Shown here piece after piece: positions 23,849 to 33,238 of a stretch of DNA of 49,200 nucleotides. The DNA is from Scatomorpha sp964345235. GTDB lineage: Bacteria; Bacillota; Clostridia; Oscillospirales; Oscillospiraceae. Under the pieces are notes generated by a model. That model saw nothing but the letters and a program-made list of their open reading frames with translations, made no database searches and was not told the origin of the DNA. The position numbers and the translations under genes were made by a program. Position 1 is the stretch's first letter. The number at the start of each line of letters is the position of its first letter. Where the stretch lies: assembly GCA_964345235.1 (NCBI GenBank), contig CAYFQE010000009.1, forward strand, positions 1-49,200, read 5' to 3'.

Positions 23849-25882
23849 TCACCATCTATGTAAGAGACTAGCTCTGAGCCCGACGGATCTCGAGAGCATC
23901 GGATGACTCATTAAATCAACCTTTTCTTTAAACTCTTTTAAATTGATTTTCATTCTTTCCTCATCATACTCGATTTCAAGAAGATCTAAATCCTTAAGTA
24001 CCTTTATGCAAAACGCAGCAGTCCCCATTTTTTTTATGCCGAAGTTCTCTTTGCTAGGTCCGTTGAGTTTTGCCTTAACACTTCCGCCTTTCTTCATTAC
24101 ATGACGCCAAAGACTTACAAAATCCTGTCTTTCGGGGCACACCTCGCTTGCATCCCAGTCTGAAATGAATTCGCCTTTTAAAACATCTCGGAAAAACTCG
24201 CTTTCGCTTGATTTTCTTATATCGGCTATGTTGAGCTGGACTTGTCTTTGTCCCATATATTCATTTATCTGCGGACTCAGCACCGCATCGCAAAGTTCGC
24301 CTTCTCTTACTCCAAGCTCTGCCGCTCCGGCTGAAAACATCACACACGAGAACTTTTTGTTGCCTTTTTCTAAAATCAGTTTGCAGTGCTTTCCGCCGCC
24401 TATGCTACTCAGCCTTCTGAGCTTCGCCCTTGAAAGGTAGAGAATCGGTTTTTCGTTTCCACTACCCCACGGCTCGAAATCCTCGAGCGAGTAAACCGAC
24501 TCATAACTGAGTAGTTCCGGGTCGTCGATTATAAAATCTGCGCTTATCGTAGTTTGAACCGTTTTCGGCGCCCCTAAATAGTGTTCGCTCAGTTTTTTCT
24601 TAAAAAGTTCAATATTTTCTTTTTTAATGCTTATGCCTGCCGCAAATGCATGGCCTCCGAAGCCTTCGAGATACTCCCGAGCATAGCTGAGTCCCTCGTA
24701 GATATTGTATCCACCGAAGCTACGGCAGGAGCCTTTTCCCATTTCACCCTCAAAGCAGATGATGATACAAGGCACCGCATGTTTATCAGCCAGTTTTGCG
24801 GCAGTTATGCCGACTATGCCCTGGTGCCAATCTTCACTGTGAAGAATGAGGGGTAAGCTGATTTTTTCGGAATCCAAGCTTGAATCTATTTCTTCCAAAA
24901 TGGTTTTTTCTATATTCTGTCTCTCAAGATTCATTTCCTCAAGCAAATCCACAAGCTCTTCCGCTCTTTTTCTGTTCTCGGTTACGAAAAGCTCGAGAGC
25001 CAAATCGGCTCTGCCGAGTCTGCCCGCCGCATTTATTCTGGGCCCTATGCTGTAGCCCACAAGCATTGAAGTGATTGCTTTGTTCGGAGCTGTTTTTGCG
25101 ATAAGCCTGTTTATTCCCAGATTCGGGGAATTCTCGAGCATTTTGAGGCCGCGTTTCGATATATATTTGTTTTCGCCCACCAGCGGCATTACATCGGCTA
25201 TTGTGCCCAAGGTGATAAGGTCGGCATAGGATTTAAGTATCTCTTCAGCATCTCCCGAGAGCGCAGACACGAGTTTAAAGGCCACACCTACACCGGCAAG
25301 AATCTCAAGCTCCTCGGGATTTCCCGGAAGCTTGGGGTTTAAAAGCGCTACTGCCGCAGGAAGCGCCGTTCCGACGCACTCGTGGTGATCGGTTACTATA
25401 ACATCCAGCCCTAAACTGTTTGCGTACTCCACCTCATCTACGGCCGTTATGCCGCAGTCAACGGTTATCACTAGAGATGCGCCGCTACTGTGAAGCTCGA
25501 AGAGAGCTGAGCTGTTGAGCCCATAGCCTTCCTCTAACCTATCGGGAATATGACCGATGCAGTCTGCCCCTATGGATCTGAAATAGCGTATTAAAAGTGC
25601 GGTCGAGCTGATTCCGTCTACATCGTAATCTCCGTAGACGGCAATTTTCTCGTCCTTATCTATTGCATCTCTTATCCGTTTTATCGCCTCTGCCATACCC
25701 GGCATTTTCATCGGGTCGGTGAGCATCTCGGCGCCACTGCACAGAAACGCTCCGGCCTTTTCGGGACTTTTAATTCCCCTAGCCGCCAAAATAGCCGCGG
25801 ACAGCTTTGTATAGCCTGCTTTTAGCAGGCTCTCCGGTATCTCTGTCTTCTTTTTGTTTACCTTCCAAACTTCATACTTCAT
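23849..25882 (-). CDS. recJ: Single-stranded-DNA-specific exonuclease RecJ
   Basis: The 677-residue protein is a 5'-3' exonuclease of the DHH superfamily used in recombination and mismatch repair. Visible motifs are VYGDYDVDGISST near residue 80, VTVDCGI, VTDHHE near 163, GPRINAAGRLG, the DHHA1 motif GGHAFAAGI near 430, and a downstream OB-fold. The C-terminal tail of about 100 residues after the OB-fold is typical of Firmicutes RecJ. It is the first gene of the unit that runs to dnaE, behind a TATAAT promoter. Confidence 0.96.
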   Translation of the reverse strand: MKYEVWKVNKKKTEIPESLLKAGYTKLSAAILAARGIKSPEKAGAFLCSGAEMLTDPMKMPGMAEAIKRIRDAIDKDEKIAVYGDYDVDGISSTALLIRYFRSIGADCIGHIPDRLEEGYGLNSSALFELHSSGASLVITVDCGITAVDEVEYANSLGLDVIVTDHHECVGTALPAAVALLNPKLPGNPEELEILAGVGVAFKLVSALSGDAEEILKSYADLITLGTIADVMPLVGENKYISKRGLKMLENSPNLGINRLIAKTAPNKAITSMLVGYSIGPRINAAGRLGRADLALELFVTENRKRAEELVDLLEEMNLERQNIEKTILEEIDSSLDSEKISLPLILHSEDWHQGIVGITAAKLADKHAVPCIIICFEGEMGKGSCRSFGGYNIYEGLSYAREYLEGFGGHAFAAGISIKKENIELFKKKLSEHYLGAPKTVQTTISADFIIDDPELLSYESVYSLEDFEPWGSGNEKPILYLSRAKLRRLSSIGGGKHCKLILEKGNKKFSCVMFSAGAAELGVREGELCDAVLSPQINEYMGQRQVQLNIADIRKSSESEFFRDVLKGEFISDWDASEVCPERQDFVSLWRHVMKKGGSVKAKLNGPSKENFGIKKMGTAAFCIKVLKDLDLLEIEYDEERMKINLKEFKEKVDLMSHPMLSRSVGLRASLLHRW

Positions 25883-25918
25883 CTAATGCTTACTGTCACT
25901 TTATATTAATTTTTTACT

Positions 25919-25946
25919 ATTATATCATTTTTTTTGCTCTAATCAA
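25919..25946 (-). promoter_or_regulatory. recJ operon promoter
   Basis: On the minus strand TTGATT (25941-25946) and TATAAT (25919-25924) are separated by 16 bases. Confidence 0.6.
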
Positions 25947-26037
25947 TTACTATTAATCAGTGCAACCAAAAATCTAAGAGGCACATTTGCACCAATCTCT
26001 CACTCACCTGACAATTTTAATAATTGCTTTATATAAA

Positions 26038-26068
26038 GCGCTCGGACTAAGCATTTTCGTCCGAGCGC
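26038..26068. terminator. Terminator after the PEBP lipoprotein gene
   Basis: GCGCTCGGAC pairs with GTCCGAGCGC around an 11-base loop, followed on the minus strand by TTTATAT. Confidence 0.75.
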
Positions 26069-26109
26069 CAAGGATTTTTAATTTTTATAAATTGGATTTT
26101 CTGCTCTGT

Positions 26110-26742
26110 TTAACGCGCATAGGTGCCCGTAATCTGAGCTTGGGCTATTATTTTGCCTTCCATTGCCTTATTTAATGCCGGCAGGCTGAACCCCGATTCA
26201 AGCTCGAGCTTAGAGGAGAGCGCATACACCGTGGTTACATAGCTGTGAACTCCTGATGGGGGTGTGGGGCCTCCGTATCCCAAAAGACCAAAGTCGTTTC
26301 TCCCTTGCAAAATTTCCTCAGGCCAATCGATGCTGGCGTTTTCGGGAATTTCAGCTGTTGTTCCTTCTACGGGGATATTGGCAACCAGCCAGTGCACCCA
26401 GTTTCCGCCATCGGGATCAATCATGACAATGGCGAGCGAAACTGTGTTCTCTGGGATATAATCCACCTTGAGAGGCAGGGAGAGTGTCGGGATTTCTCCG
26501 GCGGTAAGTTTTTCGTTCTTTGCGCCGTACTCAAGTCCCATCGCTCCGTCTTTGATGCCATCACTGGTAACTGCCATATCAGGCATCGGAGTAGGCTCCG
26601 CTTTCTCTGCGGGAGCCGCTGTCTCTGTGGGCGCTTCGGTTGCAGGCTGTACGGTACTTTCCACGGTTTCGGTTTTTGAGCATGCCGACATGGCTATTAG
26701 CATTAAAACCATAAGCATAATTAAAAAGATATTGCGCTTCAT
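26110..26742 (-). CDS. YbhB/YbcL-family (PEBP) lipoprotein
   Basis: The 210-residue protein has a lipoprotein signal peptide ending at a MSAC lipobox (Cys21), then a Thr/Glu/Ala/Pro-rich spacer to about residue 55. A phosphatidylethanolamine-binding protein domain follows, with DPDGGNWVHWLVANI near 108 and GYGGPTPPSGVHSYVTTVYAL near 155. PEBP proteins bind small anionic ligands; the bacterial role is poorly defined. The ATG follows AGGAG. It is a single gene with a long leader of about 200 bases from a TATAAT promoter and a strong terminator. Confidence 0.92.
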   Translation of the reverse strand: MKRNIFLIMLMVLMLIAMSACSKTETVESTVQPATEAPTETAAPAEKAEPTPMPDMAVTSDGIKDGAMGLEYGAKNEKLTAGEIPTLSLPLKVDYIPENTVSLAIVMIDPDGGNWVHWLVANIPVEGTTAEIPENASIDWPEEILQGRNDFGLLGYGGPTPPSGVHSYVTTVYALSSKLELESGFSLPALNKAMEGKIIAQAQITGTYAR

Positions 26743-26945
26743 TGAGGTCTCCTTTCTTTTTGGGCTGCAAAAGCAGTTTGGGCACAGCTTTAAGCTTTTT
26801 CGGCAGTTTTTACCATAAAATATTAATTTTCAAGTTTATAGATTATGGTTTAAGCTTATTTAGGCTTAATAAAAAAATTGCGAGTATTGCACTCTTCTTT
26901 TCTGTCGTTTTAAACGCTTTTTCTATGCTTAAATTCAGATGTTTT

Positions 26946-26973
26946 ATTATATCATTTTTCTGTTTCTTATCAA
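26946..26973 (-). promoter_or_regulatory. Promoter of the PEBP lipoprotein gene
   Basis: On the minus strand TTGATA (26968-26973) and TATAAT (26946-26951) are 16 bases apart. It leaves an untranslated leader of about 200 bases. Confidence 0.6.
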
Positions 26974-27089
26974 TGCAACGGAAACAATAAAAAATAATTT
27001 TATTTAGATTTTTTAATTTATTTCACGCAAATATTTGCAAACCGAAAAGCATTGCTTATTTATCATTTTTCTCTTTATTTTCCGCTCAC

Positions 27090-27119
27090 TTGAAAACATT
27101 AACTCAGTCGTGGTAAAGT
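27090..27119 (+). promoter_or_regulatory. pepT promoter candidate
   Basis: TTGAAA (27090-27095) and TAAAGT (27114-27119) are separated by 18 bases, upstream of a GGGAG ribosome binding site. Confidence 0.4.
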
Positions 27120-27155
27120 TTACTCATTGATAAATTTAAATAACGGGAGACTATT

Positions 27156-28382
27156 ATGAAAGAAAAAATAAAAGAGAGATTCATAAGATATGCAAAAATA
27201 GATACACGCTCGGATGAGAGTTCAAACACAACACCCTCAACTAAAAGTCAGGCCGATTTTATTGAGATGCTGAGCGAGGAGCTCAAGAAGCTCGGCTTGA
27301 GCGAGGTTAAAATAGATAAAAACTCTTACTATCTCACTGCAAAAATCCCTTCGAACAGCCAAAGAGGCCTTCCCTCTATAGGTTTTATCGCTCATGTGGA
27401 CACGGCTGATTTCGAATCGCGCAATATTCAGCCGCAGGTACATGAAAATTACGACGGAAGTGAAATATGCTTAAACGAGGATGAGAATATAATTCTTTCC
27501 CCCAAAGATTTTCCCCGTCTTAAAAACCATATCGGACACACGCTGATTACAACAAACGGCCTTACTCTGCTCGGCGCAGACGACAAGGCGGGCATTGCGG
27601 AAATTATAGCCGCTTTCGAATATATTCTCGCCCATCCCGAGATCGAGCACGGAGATATAAAGCTGGGCTTCGGACCTGATGAGGAGATTGGCGTTGGAGC
27701 CGACAAGTTTGACGCCGAGGACTTTGCCACAGATTTCGCCTATACGCTCGATGGCTCGGTGCTGGGCGAAATTCAATATGAATCTTTTAACGCCGCCTGC
27801 GCTAAAGTGAGAATACAGGGTTTGAGCGTTCATCCGGGCGCTGCAAAGGACAAGATGATAAATTCTATGACCCTCGCCCGCAGCTTTCAAAACGGCATAC
27901 CCGAAGATGAGGTTCCCGAAAAGACCGAGGGCAGAAAGGGCTTTTATCTTCTGACCGACATGGAGGGCTCTATTGAGGAGAGTAAACTCACCTATATTCT
28001 AAGAGATTTTGATGCCGAAGGCTTGGAGCGGAAGAAAGAGCATTTGAGAGAACTTGCCGAGAGAATTAATTCATCTCTCGACGAGGAAAGAGTGTTTCTT
28101 AACATTTTTGACCAGTACAGGAATATGGCAGAGGTTTTGAAAGACGACATGAGAGCCGTGGACTTGGCTAAGAGAGCCATGAAAAACTTGGGGATTGAGC
28201 CCAAAATTGTACCCATAAGGGGCGGCACCGACGGCTCGAAAATTTCTTTCATGGGCATACCCACTCCGAACCTCTTCACCGGAGGGGATAACTATCATGG
28301 CAGATATGAGTTTTGCTCTTTGGACGACATGGAAAAGGCCGCCCAAGTTATAGTCGAAATTGTAAAAGAGAGCGGGAAATAA
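27156..28382 (+). CDS. pepT: Peptidase T (tripeptide aminopeptidase)
   Basis: The 408-residue cytoplasmic zinc aminopeptidase of the M20 family removes the N-terminal residue from tripeptides. Metal-ligand motifs are present: AHVDTAD near residue 80, GADDKAGIAEI near 143, GFGPDEEIG near 172, the FAYTLDGS segment, and GGTDGSKIS and GGDNYHGRYEF near the C terminus. The dimerisation/lid domain contains SVHPGAAKDKMINSM. The ATG follows a GGGAG site. It is a single-gene unit with its own terminator. Confidence 0.97.
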   Translation: MKEKIKERFIRYAKIDTRSDESSNTTPSTKSQADFIEMLSEELKKLGLSEVKIDKNSYYLTAKIPSNSQRGLPSIGFIAHVDTADFESRNIQPQVHENYDGSEICLNEDENIILSPKDFPRLKNHIGHTLITTNGLTLLGADDKAGIAEIIAAFEYILAHPEIEHGDIKLGFGPDEEIGVGADKFDAEDFATDFAYTLDGSVLGEIQYESFNAACAKVRIQGLSVHPGAAKDKMINSMTLARSFQNGIPEDEVPEKTEGRKGFYLLTDMEGSIEESKLTYILRDFDAEGLERKKEHLRELAERINSSLDEERVFLNIFDQYRNMAEVLKDDMRAVDLAKRAMKNLGIEPKIVPIRGGTDGSKISFMGIPTPNLFTGGDNYHGRYEFCSLDDMEKAAQVIVEIVKESGK

Positions 28383-28404
28383 ATTATTTCTTTAAATAAG
28401 CGAA

Positions 28405-28435
28405 AACCATGCGCCCAAATGCGCATGGTTTTTAT
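28405..28435. terminator. Bidirectional terminator between pepT and the surface-protein gene
   Basis: AACCATGCGC pairs with GCGCATGGTT around a six-base loop, followed by TTTATTTTTA on the plus strand and an A-flank that gives T residues on the minus strand. Confidence 0.8.
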
Positions 28436-28437
28436 TT

Positions 28438-29897
28438 TTATCTTGTAAGCATAAACAGGGCCTCGCCCGATGGTGTAAAGTAGTAGTATTCGCCGTCTAT
28501 GAACTTAAATCCGCTACTTAGAAGAGTTCCGTTTCCCGCACAGTAGTACTGCGCACCGTTTATGAATATCCAGCCTACGAAATCGCTTTCTATATTCCGA
28601 AGAAGTGAATTCAGTAAAGCTCTATCCTCCGCATTTCCCAATCTGGCTTTTTCTGCCGTTTCGGAGGTAAACGAATTATTTTTTAAGCCTTCATTCGAAT
28701 AATAAGTCTTTGAGCCTGTTATGAATGCTTTACCCGTGGAGGTATAGTGTTTTTCTTCGGGTTTAGGCCCATCCTTTTTCTTCTCTTGAGCGCTTTTGTA
28801 TGTCGGTGGGTTATTTGCCGTAGGAGGCTCATAGGGTTTGGGGCTCTCTTCCGGCTTATTTCCCTCAGCAGGAGCGGGGGGTGCTGTAGCTGTGGGCGTT
28901 GCTGTTGGTACGGGTGATTCTGTCGGTTCGGGCGTCGGCGACGGAGTTTCCGTAGGCTCAGGGGGTTCCGTAGGTGCAGGAGTTTCCGTTGGCTCGGGTG
29001 TTTCTATAGGCTCTTCGATTTTCTTGGAAAAGCNNNNNNNNNNNNNNNNNNNNNNNNNNNNNNNNNNNNNNNNNNNNNNNNNNNNNNNNNNNNNNNNNNN
29101 NNNNNNNNNNNNNNNNNNNNNNNNNNNNNNNNNGGAGTTTCCGTTGGCTCGGGTGTTTCTATAGGCTCTTCGATTTTCTTGGAAAAGCCGTAGCTTTTAC
29201 CCGTAATGTCTCCTGATGAAAAGTCTATGTCTTCCTCGTATCTTTCCTCTCCTCCGAGTGTTTTATAGGAAGCGTCTAATGGAGTTATAGAAAGCTTTGC
29301 GTTGAACACTTCTACCGCAAATTTAAAATCGCTTTCTTCTTTCGTAGTATCGGAATTTATAGCTGTATTTGCTCCCCAGTCGAGCTTTACCTCCGCCGCA
29401 AGCGGAGGCTCGCCCTCGTCCCTTTTCCCGTTTTCATTAATATCCTCATAGACCTCTCCACTTAGAACAAAGAGCTTTATAAGACCTATATTTACATTGG
29501 AATTATCTTTGCTCAATTCAAGCTCTGCCCCGCAAGCGGAACCTCCGGGCCAAATTGTGGCGGTTTTTGTATATTCCTTGCTTGGAGCTTCAAAGTAGAC
29601 AACATATTTACCGGCATAAAGTTCTTCATTTGTTTTATAATTTCCGTATGCATTACTTGTCCCACTTCCATCACCTAAATCATCCTCCATATGGGTGAAG
29701 CGAACTGTGACTCCCGAAACCCCCGGCTCGCCGTCTTCCTTAATGCCGTTACGGTTGAGATCGTGCCAAACAACTCCGCTGACGGTAAAGCTTTCCTCAA
29801 GTGGCCAATCATCCCCGTCCTCAGCATAGCCGCCGAAGCTGCCCGTAAAAGAGCACAGCAGTAAAAAAGCGACAAGTATTAAAGCGAATCTTTTCAT
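28438..29897 (-). CDS. Secreted SdrD B-like surface protein with Tyr-rich C-terminal repeats (split by assembly gap)
   Basis: The gene spans a 100-base N run. The 55 bases on each side of the run (28979-29033 and 29134-29188) are identical. If they are one sequence, the two parts join in frame as a 434-residue protein ending at 28438. The N terminus is a signal peptide (about residues 1-25). Two SdrD B-like repeats follow, each with a calcium-loop-like segment (WHDLNRNGIKEDGEPGVSG near 42 and YEDINENGKRDEGEPPLAA near 150). A TPEPTET-type linker leads to a C-terminal region with aromatic repeats (TYYSNEGLKN, WIFINGAQYYCAGNGTLL, FKFIDGEYYYFTPSGEAL) resembling cell-wall or choline-binding modules. 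It lies 22 bases after tyrS. The ribosome binding site is GGGGAG. The role, perhaps adhesion or wall attachment, is inferred. Confidence 0.75.
28979..29188. repeat. 55-base identical flanks around the N run
   Basis: Positions 28979-29033 and 29134-29188 are the same 55 bases, and each copy touches the N run directly. This is what two contigs sharing a 55-base end overlap look like when scaffolded with a default gap. Confidence 0.9.
29034..29133. other. Run of 100 N (scaffold gap)
   Basis: Exactly 100 undetermined bases, a default scaffold-gap length. See the flanking 55-base duplication, which suggests that the true gap is negative. Confidence 0.98.
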
Positions 29898-29919
29898 AAA
29901 AACTCCCCAATATTATTTT

Positions 29920-31143
29920 TTATTCTACCGAAACCCTCATAAAAGTCTTTTTTCCTTTTTTAATGACTATGCCGTCTTCCAACTCTTGAATCGAGTACTT
30001 GAGTTCTAAATCTTCAATTTTTTCGTCGTTTACACTGATGGCATTCTGCTGAATCTGGCGTCTCGCGTCGGACCTGGATGTGCAAACACCACTTTCGACA
30101 AGAAGAGAAAGAATATCAATTTCACCGTCTGAAATATCAGCTTTATTCAACACGGCCTGCGGCATATTCTCGCTCAAAGTTCCCTTTTGGAAAAGGGCTT
30201 TAGCAGCCGAGAGCGCTTTATCAGCTTCCTCTTTGCCGTGTATAAGCTCTGTAAGCCTGTATGCCAGTATCTCTTTGGCCTCGTTGAGCTTTTGGCCTTC
30301 CCAGTCTTCCATAACTGAAATTTCTTCGAGGCTTAAATCGGTAAGCTTTTTAAGGCAGTTTATTACATCGGAATCTTCAACATTCCTCCAGTATTGGAAA
30401 AACTCGTAGGGGCTTGTCTTTTCGGGATCGAGCCAAACCGCACCTGCCTGGGTTTTGCCCATTTTTTTGCCGTCGGAGGTGAGGAGAAGCTGTATTGTCA
30501 TGCCGTAGGCGTTTGCGCCTTCTTTGCGCCTGATGAGCTCTGTGCCGCCCAAGATGTTGGACCACTGGTCGTCACCACCGCATTGCATAACGCAGTTGTA
30601 CTCCCTGAAAAGATGCAAAAAGTCGTAGCTCTGCATTATCATATAGTTAAACTCTAAGAACGAGAGGCCTCTTTCCATCCTCTGCTTATAGCACTCCGCT
30701 CTTAGCATGTTGTTTACCGAAAAGCAGTGGCCGACCTCTCTAAGCAAGTTTACATAATTTAGTTCAAGCAGCCAGTCGGCATTGTTTATCATGAGCGCCT
30801 TGCCCTCGGAAAAATCGATGAATTTTTCCATCTGTATCTTAAACCGGGCCGCATTGTACTCTATGTTTTCCCTTGTGAGCATATTTCTCATGTCCGTTCT
30901 TCCGCTCGGGTCGCCTATCATTGTGGTGCCTCCACCGAGCAGAGCTATTGGCTTGTTCCCTGCCTGCTGTAATCTTCGCATAAAGCTGAGCGCCATAAAG
31001 TGACCGACATGCAGACTGTCGGCTGTTGGGTCGAAGCCTATGTAAAAAGTAGCTTTGCCGTTATTTATGAGTTCTTTTATCTCTTCCTCATCGGTTACCT
31101 GAGCAATTAGTCCTCTCTCTTTAAGTTCGTCGTATAATTTCAT
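29920..31143 (-). CDS. tyrS: Tyrosyl-tRNA synthetase
   Basis: The 407-residue class I synthetase has the HIGH-like motif as HVGH (YIGFDPTADSLHVGHFMAL, near residue 46), the GGDDQWSNI segment, the KMSKS-like DGKKMGKTQAGAVW near 230, and a C-terminal S4 domain (SRSDARRQIQQNAISVNDEKI). It follows the C_GCAxxG gene by one base. Its downstream position in a long transcription unit with no T-box in front suggests that it is not controlled by a T-box here. Confidence 0.97.
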   Translation of the reverse strand: MKLYDELKERGLIAQVTDEEEIKELINNGKATFYIGFDPTADSLHVGHFMALSFMRRLQQAGNKPIALLGGGTTMIGDPSGRTDMRNMLTRENIEYNAARFKIQMEKFIDFSEGKALMINNADWLLELNYVNLLREVGHCFSVNNMLRAECYKQRMERGLSFLEFNYMIMQSYDFLHLFREYNCVMQCGGDDQWSNILGGTELIRRKEGANAYGMTIQLLLTSDGKKMGKTQAGAVWLDPEKTSPYEFFQYWRNVEDSDVINCLKKLTDLSLEEISVMEDWEGQKLNEAKEILAYRLTELIHGKEEADKALSAAKALFQKGTLSENMPQAVLNKADISDGEIDILSLLVESGVCTSRSDARRQIQQNAISVNDEKIEDLELKYSIQELEDGIVIKKGKKTFMRVSVE

Positions 31144-31144
31144 C

Positions 31145-31552
31145 TCACTCTGTCCTCTTAATCTTATCTATTATTTTTTCGGCTTCCTCTGCCGAAAATC
31201 CCATATATTTTTTGCAAAGCTCTCTTCCGTTTCTCTCGAGAAGTTCGTCGCAGCGAAGGCTTGAAAACTCTTCTCTAAAGCGTGCCGTAAACTCGTTTAT
31301 TGCATCCGCTGCCGGAGAATCCTTTGAGCCCGCTCCATCCTCCGAAGCGCACATTCCCAAAGCTATTGCCGCACCTGCCGCCGATCCGCAAAGTTCTCCG
31401 CAACGGACTCCGCCGCCGAAGCATGCGGCCAGCTTTTTAGACTCCAGCTCAGTGAGCCCCGTTTTTTCGGAAAGCGAAGCCAGAACTGCCTGCGCACAGT
31501 TCATCCCTTCATCGTGTTTTTCAACTGCCTTTTCAAATGTCGTCTTACCCAT
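31145..31552 (-). CDS. C_GCAxxG_C_C family putative redox protein
   Basis: The 135-residue protein has the cysteine pattern of this family: GMNCAQAV near residue 18, then CFGGGVRCGELCGSAAGA near 44-61, a further Cys in ALGMCAS, and RCDELLERNGRELC near 100-113. Members are putative redox-active or metal-binding proteins of unknown function, common in anaerobes. Its start overlaps the end of recN by eight bases and its stop is one base before tyrS, so it is expressed with both. Confidence 0.88.
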   Translation of the reverse strand: MGKTTFEKAVEKHDEGMNCAQAVLASLSEKTGLTELESKKLAACFGGGVRCGELCGSAAGAAIALGMCASEDGAGSKDSPAADAINEFTARFREEFSSLRCDELLERNGRELCKKYMGFSAEEAEKIIDKIKRTE

Positions 31553-33224
31553 TTATACTCTCCTTGAATTTATTTGCGCTTTGAATCTGCTCAAGCGCAC
31601 TTTTCCTTGTAACCTCGCTTATATTCGCTCCGCCATGCATTCTGGCAATTTCGTCCGTCCTGCCTGCGGTATCGAGCTTTATTATTTTTGTGTAGGTTCT
31701 GCCGCCGGACTCGGTTTTTTCGATAAGGAAATGTCTGTCCGCCATAACCGCTATCTGGGGCAGGTGGGTTACACAAATAATCTGTCTGGTTCTTGCCAAT
31801 TTGGCCAGCTTTTCTCCCACTTTTTGAGCGGCTATGCCCGAAACGCCCTCGTCAATCTCATCGAATACCATCAGGCGCTCCTCGTCTTTTTCGGCAAGTA
31901 TTCCCTTTAGAGCCAGCATTATTCTTGAAAGCTCGCCGCCTGACGCTATTTTCGACATCGGCGCCGGTTTTTCGCCGATGTTTGCCGAAATCAGGAACTC
32001 GACACTGTCTTTGCCGTTATCATCGAACTTTCTCTGCTCTGTGACATTTATCTTAAAACGCACAGACGGCATGCTGAGTTCTCGAAGTTCCTCGCACAGC
32101 TTCTCTTCGAGAATTTCCGCTGTTTTTCTTCTCTCGACCCTTATTCTTTCGCATAGACTGTTGAGTTCCGAGCGTCTTTCGCCCAGCTCTCGGCCGAGCG
32201 CCTCGGCTCTCTCTCCCGAAAGCTCTATATCATTAAGCTCGGTCTTGCACTCTTCGAGCAAATCGAGCAGTTTTTCGGCATTCTCGACTCCGTATTTCTT
32301 CTCTAAATACCTGAAGCCCGCCAGACGCTGTTCAATCTGTTCATACTCGTCTGCGCCGAAATCCAAACTGCTTATCAGCGAGTTTGCGTAGCTTGCGCTC
32401 TCGTTTATTATCTCTAATGCGCTGTTTAGCTCAGGCAACAGCGCTGTGAGCTTGCTTGCATATGCGGATGCGCTCTCTAAACTTAAAAGAGCCGAGCTGA
32501 GCTTATCGTAGGCGCTGTTATCACTGCCATAGAGAAGAGCGTAAGCCTCTGTAATGCTTTCTCGGAGCTTTTCGGCATTGCGGACTATCTCTCTTCTCTC
32601 GGAGAGTTTTTGCTCCTCGCCACGCTCTATGTTCTGAGCCTCTATCTCTCTTATCCTAAACTCAAGGCGTTCCTTTTTCTCGGCCTTATCTGCCTCATTG
32701 CTCTGAGCCTTTTGCAAAGCCCTGAAAACACTTTTATATTCGACAAACTTATCTCTGTATTCATCCAGAAGCTCTTTGTATTCGCCGAAACTATCGAGAT
32801 AGGAAAGATGCCTTTTGCTGTCGATAAGATCTCGCTGTTCGCTCTGACCGTGGATATCCAAAAGATTTGAGCCCAGTTCTTTAAGCTGTGACATAAGTAC
32901 CGGGGATGCGTTTACACTTACACGCCCCTTGCCGTCGGCTGTTATGCTTCTCTTGATTATAAGGACTTCCTCAGAGCATATGTCGTTTTCCTTGAGCCAC
33001 TCATCGGCGACATCGGTTTCGAAAACCGCTGTAACCCTTGCAAATTCGGCGCCTGACCTTATTATCTCTCTGGTTTTTCTGCCGCCTATGATTGCCTCTA
33101 AAGAACCAATGACAATAGACTTGCCCGCACCGGTCTCACCGCTTAGAACATTTAGACCGCTACCGAATTCTATTTTTTCGGATTCTATGACTGCAACATT
33201 TTCTATTTGCAGAGTGCTGAGCAT
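31545..33224 (-). CDS. recN: DNA repair protein RecN
   Basis: The 559-residue SMC-like ATPase acts at double-strand breaks. The Walker A motif SGETGAGKSIVIGSLEAI is near residue 30, followed by DIHGQSEQRDLID. The middle is coiled coil (about 160-370). The C-terminal head has the ABC signature ASGGELSRIMLALKG, Walker B MVFDEIDEGVSG and the HLPQIAVMADRH segment. It lies 14 bases after argR, a conserved pairing in Firmicutes. Confidence 0.97.
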   Translation of the reverse strand: MLSTLQIENVAVIESEKIEFGSGLNVLSGETGAGKSIVIGSLEAIIGGRKTREIIRSGAEFARVTAVFETDVADEWLKENDICSEEVLIIKRSITADGKGRVSVNASPVLMSQLKELGSNLLDIHGQSEQRDLIDSKRHLSYLDSFGEYKELLDEYRDKFVEYKSVFRALQKAQSNEADKAEKKERLEFRIREIEAQNIERGEEQKLSERREIVRNAEKLRESITEAYALLYGSDNSAYDKLSSALLSLESASAYASKLTALLPELNSALEIINESASYANSLISSLDFGADEYEQIEQRLAGFRYLEKKYGVENAEKLLDLLEECKTELNDIELSGERAEALGRELGERRSELNSLCERIRVERRKTAEILEEKLCEELRELSMPSVRFKINVTEQRKFDDNGKDSVEFLISANIGEKPAPMSKIASGGELSRIMLALKGILAEKDEERLMVFDEIDEGVSGIAAQKVGEKLAKLARTRQIICVTHLPQIAVMADRHFLIEKTESGGRTYTKIIKLDTAGRTDEIARMHGGANISEVTRKSALEQIQSANKFKESING

Positions 33225-33238
33225 TTTTTACTCCTTAG

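Larger units (their letters stand above)
26743..27155. other. 413-base divergent intergenic region
   Basis: This AT-rich gap separates the PEBP gene (minus) and pepT (plus). It holds the promoters described separately and a small inverted repeat TTAAGC/GCTTAA near 26850-26870. I see no small ORF with a ribosome binding site and no recognisable RNA motif. Confidence 0.5.

Noticed and set aside
28850..29020. Repetitive DNA that could suggest a CRISPR or tandem repeat array
   Set aside because: The repetition comes from Pro-Thr-Glu codons of a protein stalk. There are no regular spacers or conserved direct repeats.
28838..29164. Gly/Val/Ser-repeat plus-strand ORF across the N run
   Set aside because: It is the antisense reading of the TPEPTE-type linker of the surface protein, and the N run is artificial.
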